From positions 1,612,001 to 1,676,000 of the forward strand of contig CP134492.1 of the NCBI GenBank assembly GCA_031761875.1: a DNA stretch of 64,000 nucleotides, written 5' to 3'. The notes below the pieces were generated by a model. It did not search any database. It worked only from the letters and a program-made list of their open reading frames with translations, and had not been told where the DNA came from. The position numbers and the translations under genes are program-made. This DNA is from Bacillaceae bacterium IKA-2 (lineage in GTDB: Bacteria; Bacillota; Bacilli; Bacillales; Anaerobacillaceae). This document shows, in pieces, positions 26,790-35,105 of the stretch (within the stretch, counting starts at the first letter, position 1; each line of letters begins with the position of its first letter).

Positions 26790-27030
26790 CAACAGGAGTT
26801 TCGTGTTGGTAACGTCGTACTTCTTGTAAAAATAAACGATGAATGGTTTGAATATCATGATTAACCGCAAGGATAATATATTAATTTTAATAAATACAAG
26901 CGTAAGCGTTTCTTTTAATTTGAAGGAATGCTTTTTCCATTTGAACCCAAATAAATGTATTTTAATGTTAATATTAAAATAGATGGGTCTTTAACTAAAG
27001 TGGCAGTTTACACAATTAAGCTAGGAAAAA
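26790..27030 (+). repeat. long noncoding repeat, copy A
   Basis: About 230 bases that match 30640-30870. They share TGGTTTGAATATCATGATT, AAGGATAATATATT, TTTGAAGGAATGCTTTTTCC and AACCCAAATAAA, in that order. It ends in a cassette-type right arm (ACTAAAGTGGCAGTTTA). There is no reading frame; it looks like a gene-less cassette or a small RNA. Confidence 0.6.
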
Positions 27031-27058
27031 AATTATATACAGTGAGGAGAATAAAAAA

Positions 27059-27259
27059 ATGAAGAGAAAACTTATTGGTAATGGTATTAGTTCATTTGGT
27101 CTCGGAATAACGGTAAGTTCGATTGTTTATCCTCTGGGCTATATGGATGCTCAATCTGTTTTTTATGTAATGTTGTCAGTTGGTGCTACACTTCTTATCG
27201 CTGGGAAAATTTTAGGTGGAACATCTGAAAAAACAAACAATAAGCCAGTTCAAAATTAA
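27059..27259 (+). CDS. two-helix membrane protein, paralogue of the 33683 gene
   Basis: 66 residues; GAGGAGAATAAAAAA precedes the ATG. Two helices (about 12-30, 36-52) are joined by a short loop (YPLGYMDAQS), with a hydrophilic tail. The sequence ISSFGLG then VSSIVYPLG is shared with the product of 33683-33886, so this cassette exists twice. Function unknown. Confidence 0.65.
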   Translation: MKRKLIGNGISSFGLGITVSSIVYPLGYMDAQSVFYVMLSVGATLLIAGKILGGTSEKTNNKPVQN

Positions 27260-27262
27260 TTA

Positions 27263-27320
27263 CTTTTGAACAAACGGGGGCTATTGTGTAATAAGAGCAA
27301 TCGCCTCTGTTACCAATGTA
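27263..27320 (+). repeat. cassette palindrome copy 7
   Basis: Left arm TTTTGAACAAACGGGGGC; middle AAGAGCAATCGCCTCTGTT; the right arm is degenerate. Confidence 0.5.
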
Positions 27321-27360
27321 AGAGTTAAAAAAATAATTTAAAATAATTGGAGTGACTACA

Positions 27361-27585
27361 ATGGAGAAGGATACAGAAAGTCGAATCTTAGATGAACTAA
27401 AAAATATAAATAAATCGTTACAGGATATGAACAATAAAATAGATAACATAGATAGTGACGGTAAACCACCATTTATCATATGGGACATAATAAGGTCCTT
27501 GTTAATTGGAGTTTTTATTGTGGGTCCTGCCATAGTGGTTGCGATAGTTATTTTTCAAATCATAAGCAGTTGGATATTTAACTAA
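27361..27585 (+). CDS. small membrane protein with coiled-coil N-terminus, paralogue of the 33290 gene
   Basis: 74 residues from the ATG with TTGGAGTGACTACA upstream. Residues 1-35 are a heptad-like helix (LDELKNINKSLQDMNNKI); one helix near 45-70 is followed by SSWIF. It is almost identical, in DNA as well, to 33290-33514: the two differ at only five or so residues. Function unknown. Confidence 0.7.
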   Translation: MEKDTESRILDELKNINKSLQDMNNKIDNIDSDGKPPFIIWDIIRSLLIGVFIVGPAIVVAIVIFQIISSWIFN

Positions 27586-27650
27586 AGGGTAGCGTTTCTG
27601 GAACAGCGTAATGCTTTTTCTTATTCAAGTAATTGGCAGGATAGTTAAAC
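27579..27650 (+). repeat. cassette palindrome copy 8
   Basis: It starts inside the stop codon region of the preceding gene (ACTAAAGGGTAGCG). Inner ACAGCGTAATGCT; right arm AAGTAATTGGCAGGATAG. Confidence 0.6.
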
Positions 27651-27719
27651 AATTAAGTATCGAAAATAGTAAACCCGTTAAGTATTGGGGAGTTTCCCTA
27701 AAAAAGAGGAGAGATGTTT

Positions 27720-27884
27720 GTGGCTGAAGAAATGTTTTTATTAATTATTATTTTATTAATGTTAGTTGGTGTAATTGGCGTAGTATTACTAATTTTCTTT
27801 TGGATGAGAAGCAATTATAGAAAAAAAGATTTAGAAATCAAAGAACTCCAAAAAGAAATTGAGGAACTAAAAGGAAAGAAATAA
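27720..27884 (+). CDS. small single-helix membrane protein, 54 residues
   Basis: GTG start with AGAGGAGAGATGTTT upstream; an ATG at 27714 is also possible but close to the ribosome site. One helix (about 5-28) is followed by a charged coiled-coil tail (DLEIKELQKEIEELKGKK). The design is as in the 8123 and 28679 genes. Confidence 0.65.
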   Translation: MAEEMFLLIIILLMLVGVIGVVLLIFFWMRSNYRKKDLEIKELQKEIEELKGKK

Positions 27885-27950
27885 AGTTAAACCGTGAAAG
27901 ATTTTATTAGACGAAAGAGCGTTGCCTGCTGTAAACCTTGTGATGTAATC

Positions 27951-28024
27951 TACTTAAAGTAAAGGTTAGCGATTGTTCAACAAGAGCAGACACTTTTTTA
28001 CTAACTTGGCAGGATTGTTGAAGA
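27951..28024 (+). repeat. cassette palindrome copy 9
   Basis: Left arm TACTTAAAGTAAAGGTTAGC; right arm ACTAACTTGGCAGGATTG. Confidence 0.6.
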
Positions 28025-28090
28025 AACTGATAAACAATTAGGACGGAGAATTTACAGATTGTCGTAGCAATAATAAGGAGGGGATTTATT

Positions 28091-28591
28091 TTGAAAAAAC
28101 TTTTACTGGGTATATTGTTTATTATGATTATCCTTATAGGAATGTATTTCTTGACTACTACTGGCGATTCAAAAATTTCTGAAAACAACGCTATTTCTGT
28201 AATTGAAGAACAGGTAGTTGAAAATTATCTTACTGAAGAAGTGATGAATTCAAACTTTGGGGGAGAGATATTTGTCGCATATGAAATATTAGAAACGAAT
28301 AAAAATAAAGGCGAAATCTACTTGTGGGCTTTGATTGAAAAATACTATAAAAAAGGTAAGAACACAGAGATGGGCAGCGGAATGTCCGTTCCAATTGTAT
28401 TAAGTGTGAGCGAACATAACGATTCATTAGAAATTTTAAGTCATTCTTTACCTCGTGATGGAAGCTATTATTCAGAAGATATTAAAGAACTGTTCCCTAA
28501 AAAAATACAGGATAAAATCTTAGGCTATTCATCAAATCACATTGGGGATTTAATAGAAGAATTGGAAAACAAGGTTAAAGAAAATTATTAA
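28091..28591 (+). CDS. exported or membrane-anchored protein of unknown function
   Basis: 166 residues from a TTG with GGAGGGGATTTATT upstream. A hydrophobic N-terminus (about 4-22) without a lipobox Cys is followed by a globular domain with an alternating strand pattern (GEIYLWALIEKYYKKGKN, then SVPIVLSVSEHNDSLEIL) and a helical end. It may be a secreted NTF2-like or similar small domain. No family is named. Confidence 0.6.
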   Translation: MKKLLLGILFIMIILIGMYFLTTTGDSKISENNAISVIEEQVVENYLTEEVMNSNFGGEIFVAYEILETNKNKGEIYLWALIEKYYKKGKNTEMGSGMSVPIVLSVSEHNDSLEILSHSLPRDGSYYSEDIKELFPKKIQDKILGYSSNHIGDLIEELENKVKENY

Positions 28592-28659
28592 ACAAACGGG
28601 GTGCGTTAGTTTAGCAAGCTGTCGTTGCTGTTATGGTGCTAACGAGCAGATTAGCAATG
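28588..28659 (+). repeat. cassette palindrome copy 10
   Basis: It begins within the stop of the gene before it: TTAAACAAACGGGGTGCG. Inner GCTGTCGTTGCTGTTATGG; right arm GCTAACGAGCAGATTAGC (a small perfect hairpin: GCTAA/TTAGC). Confidence 0.65.
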
Positions 28660-28678
28660 TTAAAAGGAGGGATTTGTT

Positions 28679-28858
28679 TTGTTAACTAATTTAGGTATTC
28701 CAGGTTTAATGATGATTTTGATTATAATTGCTGGCTGGATAGGAATAATTTTCTTAGTCGTTTCTTTTGTACGAAGTAGTAGAGAGAATAAAAAGAGACT
28801 AAAACGACTTGAAGAGAAAGTTGATTACATAACAAATAAAATTGATAAAAGTAACTAA
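28679..28858 (+). CDS. small single-helix membrane protein, 59 residues
   Basis: TTG start with AAAAGGAGGGATTTGT upstream. One helix (about 8-31), then a basic coiled-coil tail (NKKRLKRLEEKVDYITNKID). It is 20 bases after the palindrome. Confidence 0.65.
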   Translation: MLTNLGIPGLMMILIIIAGWIGIIFLVVSFVRSSRENKKRLKRLEEKVDYITNKIDKSN

Positions 28859-28874
28859 ACAAAGTTAATTACTA

Positions 28875-28925
28875 TTCAAGTAACTGGGGGCGTTAGTGCA
28901 ACAGTTCCTATCTGTTATTATCTAA
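28875..28925 (+). repeat. cassette palindrome copy 11 (short)
   Basis: Left arm CAAGTAACTGGGGGCG, then ACAGTTCCTATCTGT. The canonical right arm is absent. Confidence 0.5.
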
Positions 28926-28960
28926 GTACATATTTTAAAAATTTAGAGAGGTTGAAAAAA

Positions 28961-29395
28961 ATGAAGTTAAATTTAATCCTTATAATTGTGTCATTTGTTT
29001 TTTTACTTGCAGGATGTAATGAAAGTAGTCAAGAAACAGTTAATTTACCAGAAGATGCTTTAAGGATGATAGATGTCGAAAACGAAGAAAGAGAAATAAA
29101 TGTATATGGGTCCCATAAAGTGAATGAAGAGTTAGTCTTAATAGTTTTTAGAGGGGTAATGAATGATGAGGATATTTGGGTTGCTGATGTTCATAAAGAA
29201 GACGGTCAATGGATAGCTAAAGAAATAGTCCAAATGAATGGACCATTTGAAGGAAATGGTGAAATTCAAACAATCATTATTAACGACGACTTTGGATATG
29301 AAGTGGGTTATATTGAAAGTAATATTCCAATTACTGAAAACTTAAATGTTATTGAAATCGATGAGATTGTAGATTGGAAAATTTGGATTAAATAA
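28961..29395 (+). CDS. small lipoprotein of unknown function
   Basis: 144 residues from the ATG at 28961 with AGAGAGG nine bases upstream (a TTG at 28952 is too close). Signal peptide with lipobox LLAGC; the mature domain has about eight short strands (VYGSHKVNEELVLIVFRGVM, then IWVADVHKEDGQW), like small beta-propeller or DUF5301-type domains. No firm family. Confidence 0.65.
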   Translation: MKLNLILIIVSFVFLLAGCNESSQETVNLPEDALRMIDVENEEREINVYGSHKVNEELVLIVFRGVMNDEDIWVADVHKEDGQWIAKEIVQMNGPFEGNGEIQTIIINDDFGYEVGYIESNIPITENLNVIEIDEIVDWKIWIK

Positions 29396-29431
29396 TCTAA
29401 ATGAAATTGAAAACAGAGGTTGTGAATTAGT

Positions 29432-29508
29432 GCACTTAAAGTAACTGGGGGCTTATCTTGAATAAGGATAATCACTCCTTGTTCCGTTAACTGGCAGTTT
29501 AGTGGAAT
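29432..29508 (+). repeat. cassette palindrome copy 12 (reference copy)
   Basis: The clearest full copy. CTTAAAGTAACTGGGGGC, then CTTGAATAAGGA, loop, TCCTTGTTCC, then GTTAACTGGCAGTTTAGTGG. The outer arms pair except for a conserved GGG/TGG mismatch. Confidence 0.8.
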
Positions 29509-29543
29509 AGCCATTCGAGAACTTTTTGGGGGTGATTTATAAA

Positions 29544-30062
29544 GTGAAAAGTAAATTAGGTGTCATATGTATTATATTATTTCTATTTTTAACTGGTTGC
29601 GTTAATAAGGAATTTAGCGAAATATTACAAGATGAACGAATTGATATTTTGGTTCATCAAGAAGAAGTGGATAATGGAGTCGTTATTTTTTATGTACCTA
29701 ATATAAAAGGTGAAAAACAAAAAGTAAATTTTGAAGCAAGGTTTATCCAAAAGAAATTATTTGGTTGGGAAGAAACTTACGACAGAGGTGGCACAATTGG
29801 TACTCTAAAAGATAATCTTTACAGTATGTATCTAAAAAAATATAGCAAGAAATCACCCTTTCCAATGTTATTTGGGGAATTTACAAATCCTGAAATAGAG
29901 ACAATCAAAATTGAATATGAAAATGACACAAAAGTAATAGAAGCTAAAATAGTAGAAAATAACGGTAAACATTTTTGGTTTGCATTTATAGAAGAAGATA
30001 AAATAAAATTCACAATAAAGGGGTATTCAATAAATGGTGAGCTATTAGAAAAAGTTGAATAG
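29544..30062 (+). CDS. lipoprotein of unknown function
   Basis: 172 residues from a GTG with GGGGGTGATTTATAAA upstream. The signal peptide ends FLTGC. The mature part has alternating strands (VIFYVPNIKGEKQKVNFEAR; FWFAFIEEDKIKFTIKGYS), suggesting two small beta domains. No family is recognised. Confidence 0.65.
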   Translation: MKSKLGVICIILFLFLTGCVNKEFSEILQDERIDILVHQEEVDNGVVIFYVPNIKGEKQKVNFEARFIQKKLFGWEETYDRGGTIGTLKDNLYSMYLKKYSKKSPFPMLFGEFTNPEIETIKIEYENDTKVIEAKIVENNGKHFWFAFIEEDKIKFTIKGYSINGELLEKVE

Positions 30063-30079
30063 AAATCTGAGTGAATTTA

Positions 30080-30163
30080 TTGAACTAACGGGGGCATTTC
30101 TTCAACAAGGAGAAGTGCTCCTTGTTATTGAATTTATTAAAGTAACTGGCAGAATACTTTAAG
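30080..30163 (+). repeat. cassette palindrome copy 13
   Basis: GAACTAACGGGGGC, an AACAAGGAGAAG/CTCCTTGTT stem, then AAAGTAACTGGCAG. Confidence 0.7.
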
Positions 30164-30178
30164 AAGGGGGGATTAATT

Positions 30179-30376
30179 GTGGCAAAGTTTATTAGTATTT
30201 TTTTCTTAACTTTAATGGCGAGTGTAGTCCTCTTTTTTATTTTTGCTAACGTATTTGATGGTGGAGACGATATCGAAATGGCAATTTATACATTTGGAGC
30301 AATAACCGTTATACTTATCTCATTTTTAATTTCACTAATGTATTATTTAATATATTTAATCAAAAGGAAATCATAG
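30179..30376 (+). CDS. two-helix membrane protein, 65 residues
   Basis: GTG start with AAGGGGGGATTAATT upstream. Helices at about 4-24 and 38-60 are separated by an acidic loop (FDGGDDIEM); basic end. Function unknown. Confidence 0.6.
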   Translation: MAKFISIFFLTLMASVVLFFIFANVFDGGDDIEMAIYTFGAITVILISFLISLMYYLIYLIKRKS

Positions 30377-30445
30377 TTATTTCTTTACTATCTGGGGGCT
30401 TTAACAAAAGGAAAATTGAAAAGGTTATATCTGGGGGTATCTTCT

Positions 30446-30607
30446 ATGAAGAAAGGATTTTATTTAGGAGTTGGTTATTTTATTGGAACAAACATTGCAA
30501 GTTTCCTTTTTTATAAAGAATTAAAATGGCAAGGTCTCGTCAGTGGTGTTATTGGTTTAGTTATTATCCTTATACTTTCAGCAACTTTTAAGAACAAGAA
30601 TCAATAG
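30446..30607 (+). CDS. two-helix membrane protein, 53 residues
   Basis: The ATG at 30446 is preferred (CTGGGGGTATCTTCT upstream) over a TTG at 30416 that lies in palindrome sequence. Two helices joined by a short polar loop (YKELKWQG), then a lysine-rich tail. Function unknown. Confidence 0.55.
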   Translation: MKKGFYLGVGYFIGTNIASFLFYKELKWQGLVSGVIGLVIILILSATFKNKNQ

Positions 30608-30616
30608 TTATTATCT

Positions 30617-30870
30617 TTCACTAACTGGGGGCAGTCCTTCAACAGGGGCTTCGTCTTGGTTACGATGTTCTCCTTGTATAAATAAATGTTGATTGGTTTG
30701 AATATCATGATTCACCGAAAGGATAATATATTCTTTCTATTAAATGATAGCGAAAGCATTTCTTCAAATTTGAAGGAATGCTTTTTCCATTTCAACCCAA
30801 ATAAAAGGGATTTAATGTTAAGATTAAAATAGATGGTTCTTCAAGTAAATGGTAGGTTTGTGGAAGATGA
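30617..30870 (+). repeat. cassette left arm plus long noncoding repeat, copy B
   Basis: CACTAACTGGGGGC followed by the second copy of the 230-base noncoding repeat at 26790. It ends with AAGTAAATGGTAGGTTTGTGG, a right-arm-like sequence. No gene. Confidence 0.6.
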
Positions 30871-31092
30871 GTGGATGGATAAATATAAAAAAGAAACTCG
30901 TTAGCAAATAAAACGTAACATATGTAAGGTTAGATTTGAACTTATCGAAATGTAATGGATGTCAAAGTCAAATCAAATGGGGAAAAGTAATTAAATCATA
31001 TTGGTTAGGATATAAAACCAATACAATATCAAAAATGTAAAACCGAACAGAAGATATCTTCAAAAATTATTTTTTTTATGGGGGATTAAGAA
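30871..31092. other. gap upstream of the metalloprotease gene
   Basis: No gene, and no strong motif other than the ribosome site (ATGGGGGATTAAGAA) of the next gene. Confidence 0.4.
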
Positions 31093-32388
31093 TTGAAAAT
31101 CTTTCGCACTCTTATCATTGTATTAATGGTCCTTATTGCTGCCATAGCCATGGGAACTATTTATAAACATTTACCTAGCAATACTGTTTCTGATTATTCA
31201 TTTACAGATCGTTACCCTGTTATTGAAAATAATCATATTAATTTCTTTTACCATCCTGACACAAAAGAAGAAGTGATTGAAATGATCGATAAACTTAGTA
31301 TCCTTCATGATCTAGAAACTGAAATATTCGGAGAAACACTTCCTAAAGTAGAACCATTAGAGGTTATCATTGTTCTTCAAAATACAGATGACTACAATCA
31401 AGCAATAAAAAATTATGATAGCAATGTAGGTGGATTATATTATAGAAGTGATAAAAGAATCGTGATTTTTAAAGAGGATGTCTCAAACTTATCTTTCGCG
31501 ATTGAAACATTTGCTCACGAATACGGACACTACCTTTTTGATTTGTTTTTAACGAAAGAAAATATTTCAATTGATGAAGTACCTCAATGGTTTGAAGAAG
31601 GGATTTGTGAATATATTCGTTTACAAACTGTAAATACGATATCGTTTCCTGGAAATACAGAAGATCCCCCACCATTTTCAAAATTACATACGCCTGGAGA
31701 TTGGAGAAAATATTCATTTGATTTTGATGTATATTATATAGCCCGAAGTGCCATAAACTATCTTGTTCAACAACATGGAGGGAAGGATGTCTTATCAAAA
31801 ATTCTACTAAATATATCAGAAGCCTCGACCTTTGAAAATTCTTTTGAAGAGAGTATAGGCATTACATTAAATGAATTACATAGATTATTATTTCAAAAAA
31901 AAGATGAGCTTCGAAATGCAAGATTGGCTCAACAAAATGGAGACTATGATATCGCTGAAAGTATTTTTTTAGACATCATCGCCCAATATCCTGATGATGA
32001 AATAGCTTTGCGAGGACTTGCTTTTATGTATGAAGACTTGAGCAGATGGGAAGATGCACTCACAATAAGGCTTCAGCTAATAGAACGTTTTCCTGAATTT
32101 TCTAATGAATTCTTATATTTATCATTTCTGCTTACTTTATTTGATAGAAACGAAGCCTTGGAAATGTCAAAACAAGCTTTGGAATTAACTAAACTAGATT
32201 CAATCTACGATACAAAAATTGTAGAAACGTGGATAGATGATTTAACAAAGTATAATGAATTAATCAAGATTAATAAATATTCAGATGCATACCAACATTT
32301 ACTTGGAAATGAACAGCTATCAATGAACAAATCAATAGTTGTCGCTTTAGCAGAGCAAATGGAAAATGAGCAATTGGAAATTGAATAA
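31093..32388 (+). CDS. membrane-anchored zinc metalloprotease (peptidase MA-like) with TPR-like tail
   Basis: 431 residues from a TTG. An N-terminal anchor helix (about 5-22) is followed by an outer domain with zinc motif HEYGH at 142-146 and a downstream acid in WFEEGICEY (about 166-174), the gluzincin arrangement of the peptidase-MA superfamily. Residues about 275-400 form helical pairs like TPR (ARLAQQNGDYDIAESIFLDI; FMYEDLSRWEDALTIRLQLI). It probably degrades or processes envelope proteins; the substrate is unknown. It is the largest gene in the cassette-like array. Confidence 0.78.
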   Translation: MKIFRTLIIVLMVLIAAIAMGTIYKHLPSNTVSDYSFTDRYPVIENNHINFFYHPDTKEEVIEMIDKLSILHDLETEIFGETLPKVEPLEVIIVLQNTDDYNQAIKNYDSNVGGLYYRSDKRIVIFKEDVSNLSFAIETFAHEYGHYLFDLFLTKENISIDEVPQWFEEGICEYIRLQTVNTISFPGNTEDPPPFSKLHTPGDWRKYSFDFDVYYIARSAINYLVQQHGGKDVLSKILLNISEASTFENSFEESIGITLNELHRLLFQKKDELRNARLAQQNGDYDIAESIFLDIIAQYPDDEIALRGLAFMYEDLSRWEDALTIRLQLIERFPEFSNEFLYLSFLLTLFDRNEALEMSKQALELTKLDSIYDTKIVETWIDDLTKYNELIKINKYSDAYQHLLGNEQLSMNKSIVVALAEQMENEQLEIE

Positions 32389-32676
32389 TTTACTAGGTTC
32401 CCTATTGTTTATCAATTTTCTTTACTAAGGAAATTCACTTTTTTAGATAGTTAGTTAACAGACCATATTGCATTCTTATAATGGATAAAACAAATCAATT
32501 TTTTAATTTAATGATGGAACTACAATGAACGTTAAAATAACATTAGAACAGTGTGATGCTCTCGAGGTAAATAAACGATTTTTTTAAGTTAAGTACAATT
32601 TAATTCAAAATAAAAATTAAATACCTATGAAGTAACAGACTAGGGGAAATAGTAAATTTCAGATTGTGAAGTATTG
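32389..32676. other. gap after the metalloprotease gene
   Basis: About 290 bases, AT-rich, with no gene and no obvious palindrome until the copy at 32677. Confidence 0.4.
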
Positions 32677-32743
32677 TATTTAAACTATCGGGGGCTACCA
32701 TAGGAGGAGACGCTTTTTTACTAACTGGCAGGATACTTTACTA
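32677..32743 (+). repeat. cassette palindrome copy 14
   Basis: Left arm ATTTAAACTATCGGGGGC; right arm ACTAACTGGCAGGATACTTT. Confidence 0.65.
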
Positions 32744-32825
32744 AGAAAAAAGTTAAGTGTAAATAGAAAAAGGGTAAAGAAAGTATAAAAAAAGTAAATT
32801 TTAATGGAGAAAGGATGTACATTTT

Positions 32826-33161
32826 TTGAGGGAATTATGGAATAAATTTGAATTATTGTTGGTAAATTCTCATTTACGTTTACCTCTATATATCATTACA
32901 ATTTTCACTGGTGTAGGCTTTTTTATAGCACCTGTTATCTTCTCGCCTACTGTTTTTGTAACGTTTTTAGGTTTAATTACAATTTTCGAAAGTATCATTC
33001 CAACAGGATATCATCAACTTTACTTCAAAAATTTAACAAGTTATTTTCCAATAAAAATTCAAAGAATCACTTTTGTAATTCTAAAAATTTCTGGAATTGT
33101 GTTAGGACTTTTTTTGATATTCATAGGCATTGGAGTAGAAATAAGTCGTTTCTTCCGCTAA
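32826..33161 (+). CDS. three-helix membrane protein, 111 residues
   Basis: TTG start with GGAGAAAGGATGTAC upstream. Helices at about 18-38, 42-62 and 83-105; the loop between the last two is Tyr/Phe-rich (GYHQLYFKNLTSYFPIK). No family is recognised. Confidence 0.55.
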   Translation: MRELWNKFELLLVNSHLRLPLYIITIFTGVGFFIAPVIFSPTVFVTFLGLITIFESIIPTGYHQLYFKNLTSYFPIKIQRITFVILKISGIVLGLFLIFIGIGVEISRFFR

Positions 33162-33212
33162 CGGGGGAGTTACTGGAACAGCGATAATGCTTTCTCTTAT
33201 TCAAGTAACTTT
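33155..33212 (+). repeat. cassette palindrome copy 15
   Basis: It overlaps the last codons of the preceding gene (CGCTAACGGGGGAG); ACAGCGATAATGCT inside; the right arm AAGTAACTTTTAG is degenerate. Confidence 0.5.
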
Positions 33213-33289
33213 TAGTTATATACAGTAAGTTTTTTGACCGTATTCAACGTATTTAAAGAATATAATTTAAAATAATTGGAGTGACTACA

Positions 33290-33514
33290 ATGGAGAAGGA
33301 TACAGAAAATCAAATTTTAGATGAACTAAAAAATATAAATAAATCGTTACAGGATATGAACAATAAAATAGATAATACAGATAGTGACGGTAAACCACCA
33401 TTTATCATATGGGACATAATAAGGTCCTTGTTAATTGGAATTTTTATTGTGGGTCCTGCCATAGTGGTTGCGGTAGTTATTTTTCAAATCATAAGCAGTT
33501 GGATATTTAACTAA
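33290..33514 (+). CDS. small membrane protein with coiled-coil N-terminus (duplicate unit)
   Basis: 74 residues, a near-identical paralogue of the 27361 gene. The DNA is alike from about 45 bases before the ATG to the stop, then the flanking palindromes differ. This is what exchange of a whole unit, rather than a segmental duplication, would leave. Confidence 0.7.
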   Translation: MEKDTENQILDELKNINKSLQDMNNKIDNTDSDGKPPFIIWDIIRSLLIGIFIVGPAIVVAVVIFQIISSWIFN

Positions 33515-33580
33515 AGGGAGCTTTTCTTGAAGAAGGAAAAGCACTCATTGTTCTGTTAACTGGCAGTTTACTTTAACAAG
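33508..33580 (+). repeat. cassette palindrome copy 16
   Basis: AACTAAAGGGAGC, TTGAAGAAGGA with a diverged partner, then GTTAACTGGCAGTTTACTTT. The right side is what the rejoined exons of group II intron 1 look like. Confidence 0.7.
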
Positions 33581-33682
33581 CACTGTTGTATTTAAAACCT
33601 TATAATACTCTCTTTCGAAAAAAAATATTATATAGAAAAATTAGTTTAACGGGTAGCGTTACTACATAAGGAGATGAGATTA

Positions 33683-33886
33683 ATGAGAAAAAAGTTAGTT
33701 GGAAATAGCATTAGTTCTTTTGGTTTAGGTGTCATAGTAAGTTCAATTGTCTATCCTCTCGGCTTTATGAGCTCTCAATTAGTTTTTTATGGAATGCTGG
33801 TACTCGGAGCAGCTTTGCTTCTAACTGGGAAGGTTATTGGTAAAACAGAAAAAGAGAATGAGGTTATTAAACATAAAATGCAATAA
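33683..33886 (+). CDS. two-helix membrane protein, paralogue of the 27059 gene
   Basis: 67 residues from the ATG with AAGGAGATGAGATTA upstream (an ATG at 33674 lies inside that site). It shares ISSFGLGV and SSIVYPLG with the earlier copy but is more diverged (about two thirds of residues in the helices), so it is an older duplicate than the 27361/33290 pair. Confidence 0.65.
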   Translation: MRKKLVGNSISSFGLGVIVSSIVYPLGFMSSQLVFYGMLVLGAALLLTGKVIGKTEKENEVIKHKMQ

Positions 33887-33914
33887 GATAGCATTACCAC
33901 TATTGAAGTAACGG

Positions 33915-34079
33915 GTTGCGAATGTTGATTGGGCAATTCCTTTTGTACTTCTATTTTTAACACAATGGTATGGTATCAATTTTTTTGTTGAAAGTTACCT
34001 TACTACTTCTATTTTAATAGCTTTTATATCTTTAATAATGTTTATTACAACTTTCTTATCATTAAAAAAGGCTAAATGA
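33915..34079 (+). pseudogene. 5'-truncated membrane-protein gene fused to a palindrome arm
   Basis: The frame has no start codon. It emerges directly from the half palindrome AAGTAACGGGTTGCG and encodes VDWAIPFVLLFLTQWYGINF, then two more hydrophobic stretches, ending KKAK. It reads as the last 50 or so residues of a multi-helix protein. Confidence 0.5.
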
Positions 34080-34114
34080 GTATGATAGATTTATAAGAAG
34101 TAGATTTTTTTGCT

Positions 34115-34172
34115 CCACTAACGGATGCTTTAGGATAATAAGCTGATGCTACTGTTGTTCCGCTATCTCTCA
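34115..34172 (+). repeat. cassette palindrome copy 17 (right end lost)
   Basis: CCACTAACGGATGC then GGATAATAAGCTGATGCTAC and TGTTGTTCCGCTA, nearly identical to the copy at 6634 until the point where the right arm should start. Confidence 0.6.
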
Positions 34173-34348
34173 TATTATCTCTTAAAAGGAAAAGCAATGC
34201 ACGCAGATTTCGGTGAAGATTAAGTTGGTTTATTTTCATGGTAGTTCAGTAATAACGACGAGTGCTCCGAGATAAATTTCGACCATCTTACTGAATGAGC
34301 GGCTTCTGTTAATGGTGATCTCAAATATTTGTCCCGATTCCGTCCAAT

Positions 34349-34822
34349 TTAATTCATTTTAGAATTAAAAATCTCTTCTTGCCATTTGTAGAAACCATAA
34401 ATAATAACTGATAGTGAAACGAATAGAATAAAACGCTCCCATCGTGTAATGTTAACGAGCTCGTAAACTCCTAATTTTCCTTGAAACAAATAATCAATGG
34501 GGAAAAAAGTAAACATGAAATCTAAAACGATGTTAGTAACAAGATATACCCAAAATTTTCCGTAAGTAAAATAAAAAATCCATAACGTTATTATCGGAAA
34601 AGATCCAAGCACTCCAGACACAAATAAGGGTTCCAACCATGGAATAAGCGGTTCTTTAATTACCCAATGATTTTGATTATTCGCGATCACGTTATAAATG
34701 ATCATTAAATAGGAAGCAAAAATAGCTGCGGGCATAAAGCGCTTTATATCTTCCTTTTTTAATAAAAATAATGTGGACCATGGAACAACAAGTAACGCCC
34801 ATAGTATGATTTTGCTAAGCAT
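34349..34822 (-). CDS. CBO0543 family membrane protein
   Basis: 157 residues and about five helices. PWSTLFLLKKEDIKRFMPAA near the start and WERFILFVSLSVIIYGFYKWQ near the end are typical of the CBO0543 family of Firmicutes membrane proteins, whose function is unknown. It is the only minus-strand gene within the second array segment. Relatives lie at 45093, 51776 and 52823. Confidence 0.75.
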   Translation of the reverse strand: MLSKIILWALLVVPWSTLFLLKKEDIKRFMPAAIFASYLMIIYNVIANNQNHWVIKEPLIPWLEPLFVSGVLGSFPIITLWIFYFTYGKFWVYLVTNIVLDFMFTFFPIDYLFQGKLGVYELVNITRWERFILFVSLSVIIYGFYKWQEEIFNSKMN

Positions 34823-35105
34823 ACACTCCCCACCAACCTTTACTATAATTAATTAATAGTCTTCTCTGGTAATAAATATTATATACAGATTTATTTCAAG
34901 TGATATTACCAAAGATAACTGCAATTTAGTTGAACAATACCTCTCGTTTCTTACCTCCTTCCCTATTACTATTGTTGAACGATTTGACCAAATGATCCTA
35001 TTTTTAAAGGGAAATAATTTCACCAAAATATTTCACTAACTGACAGTAAAGTTGAATAATATCTGCAACAATAACCAAAAATTTTTTAAAATAGGGAGAT
35101 GTAAA

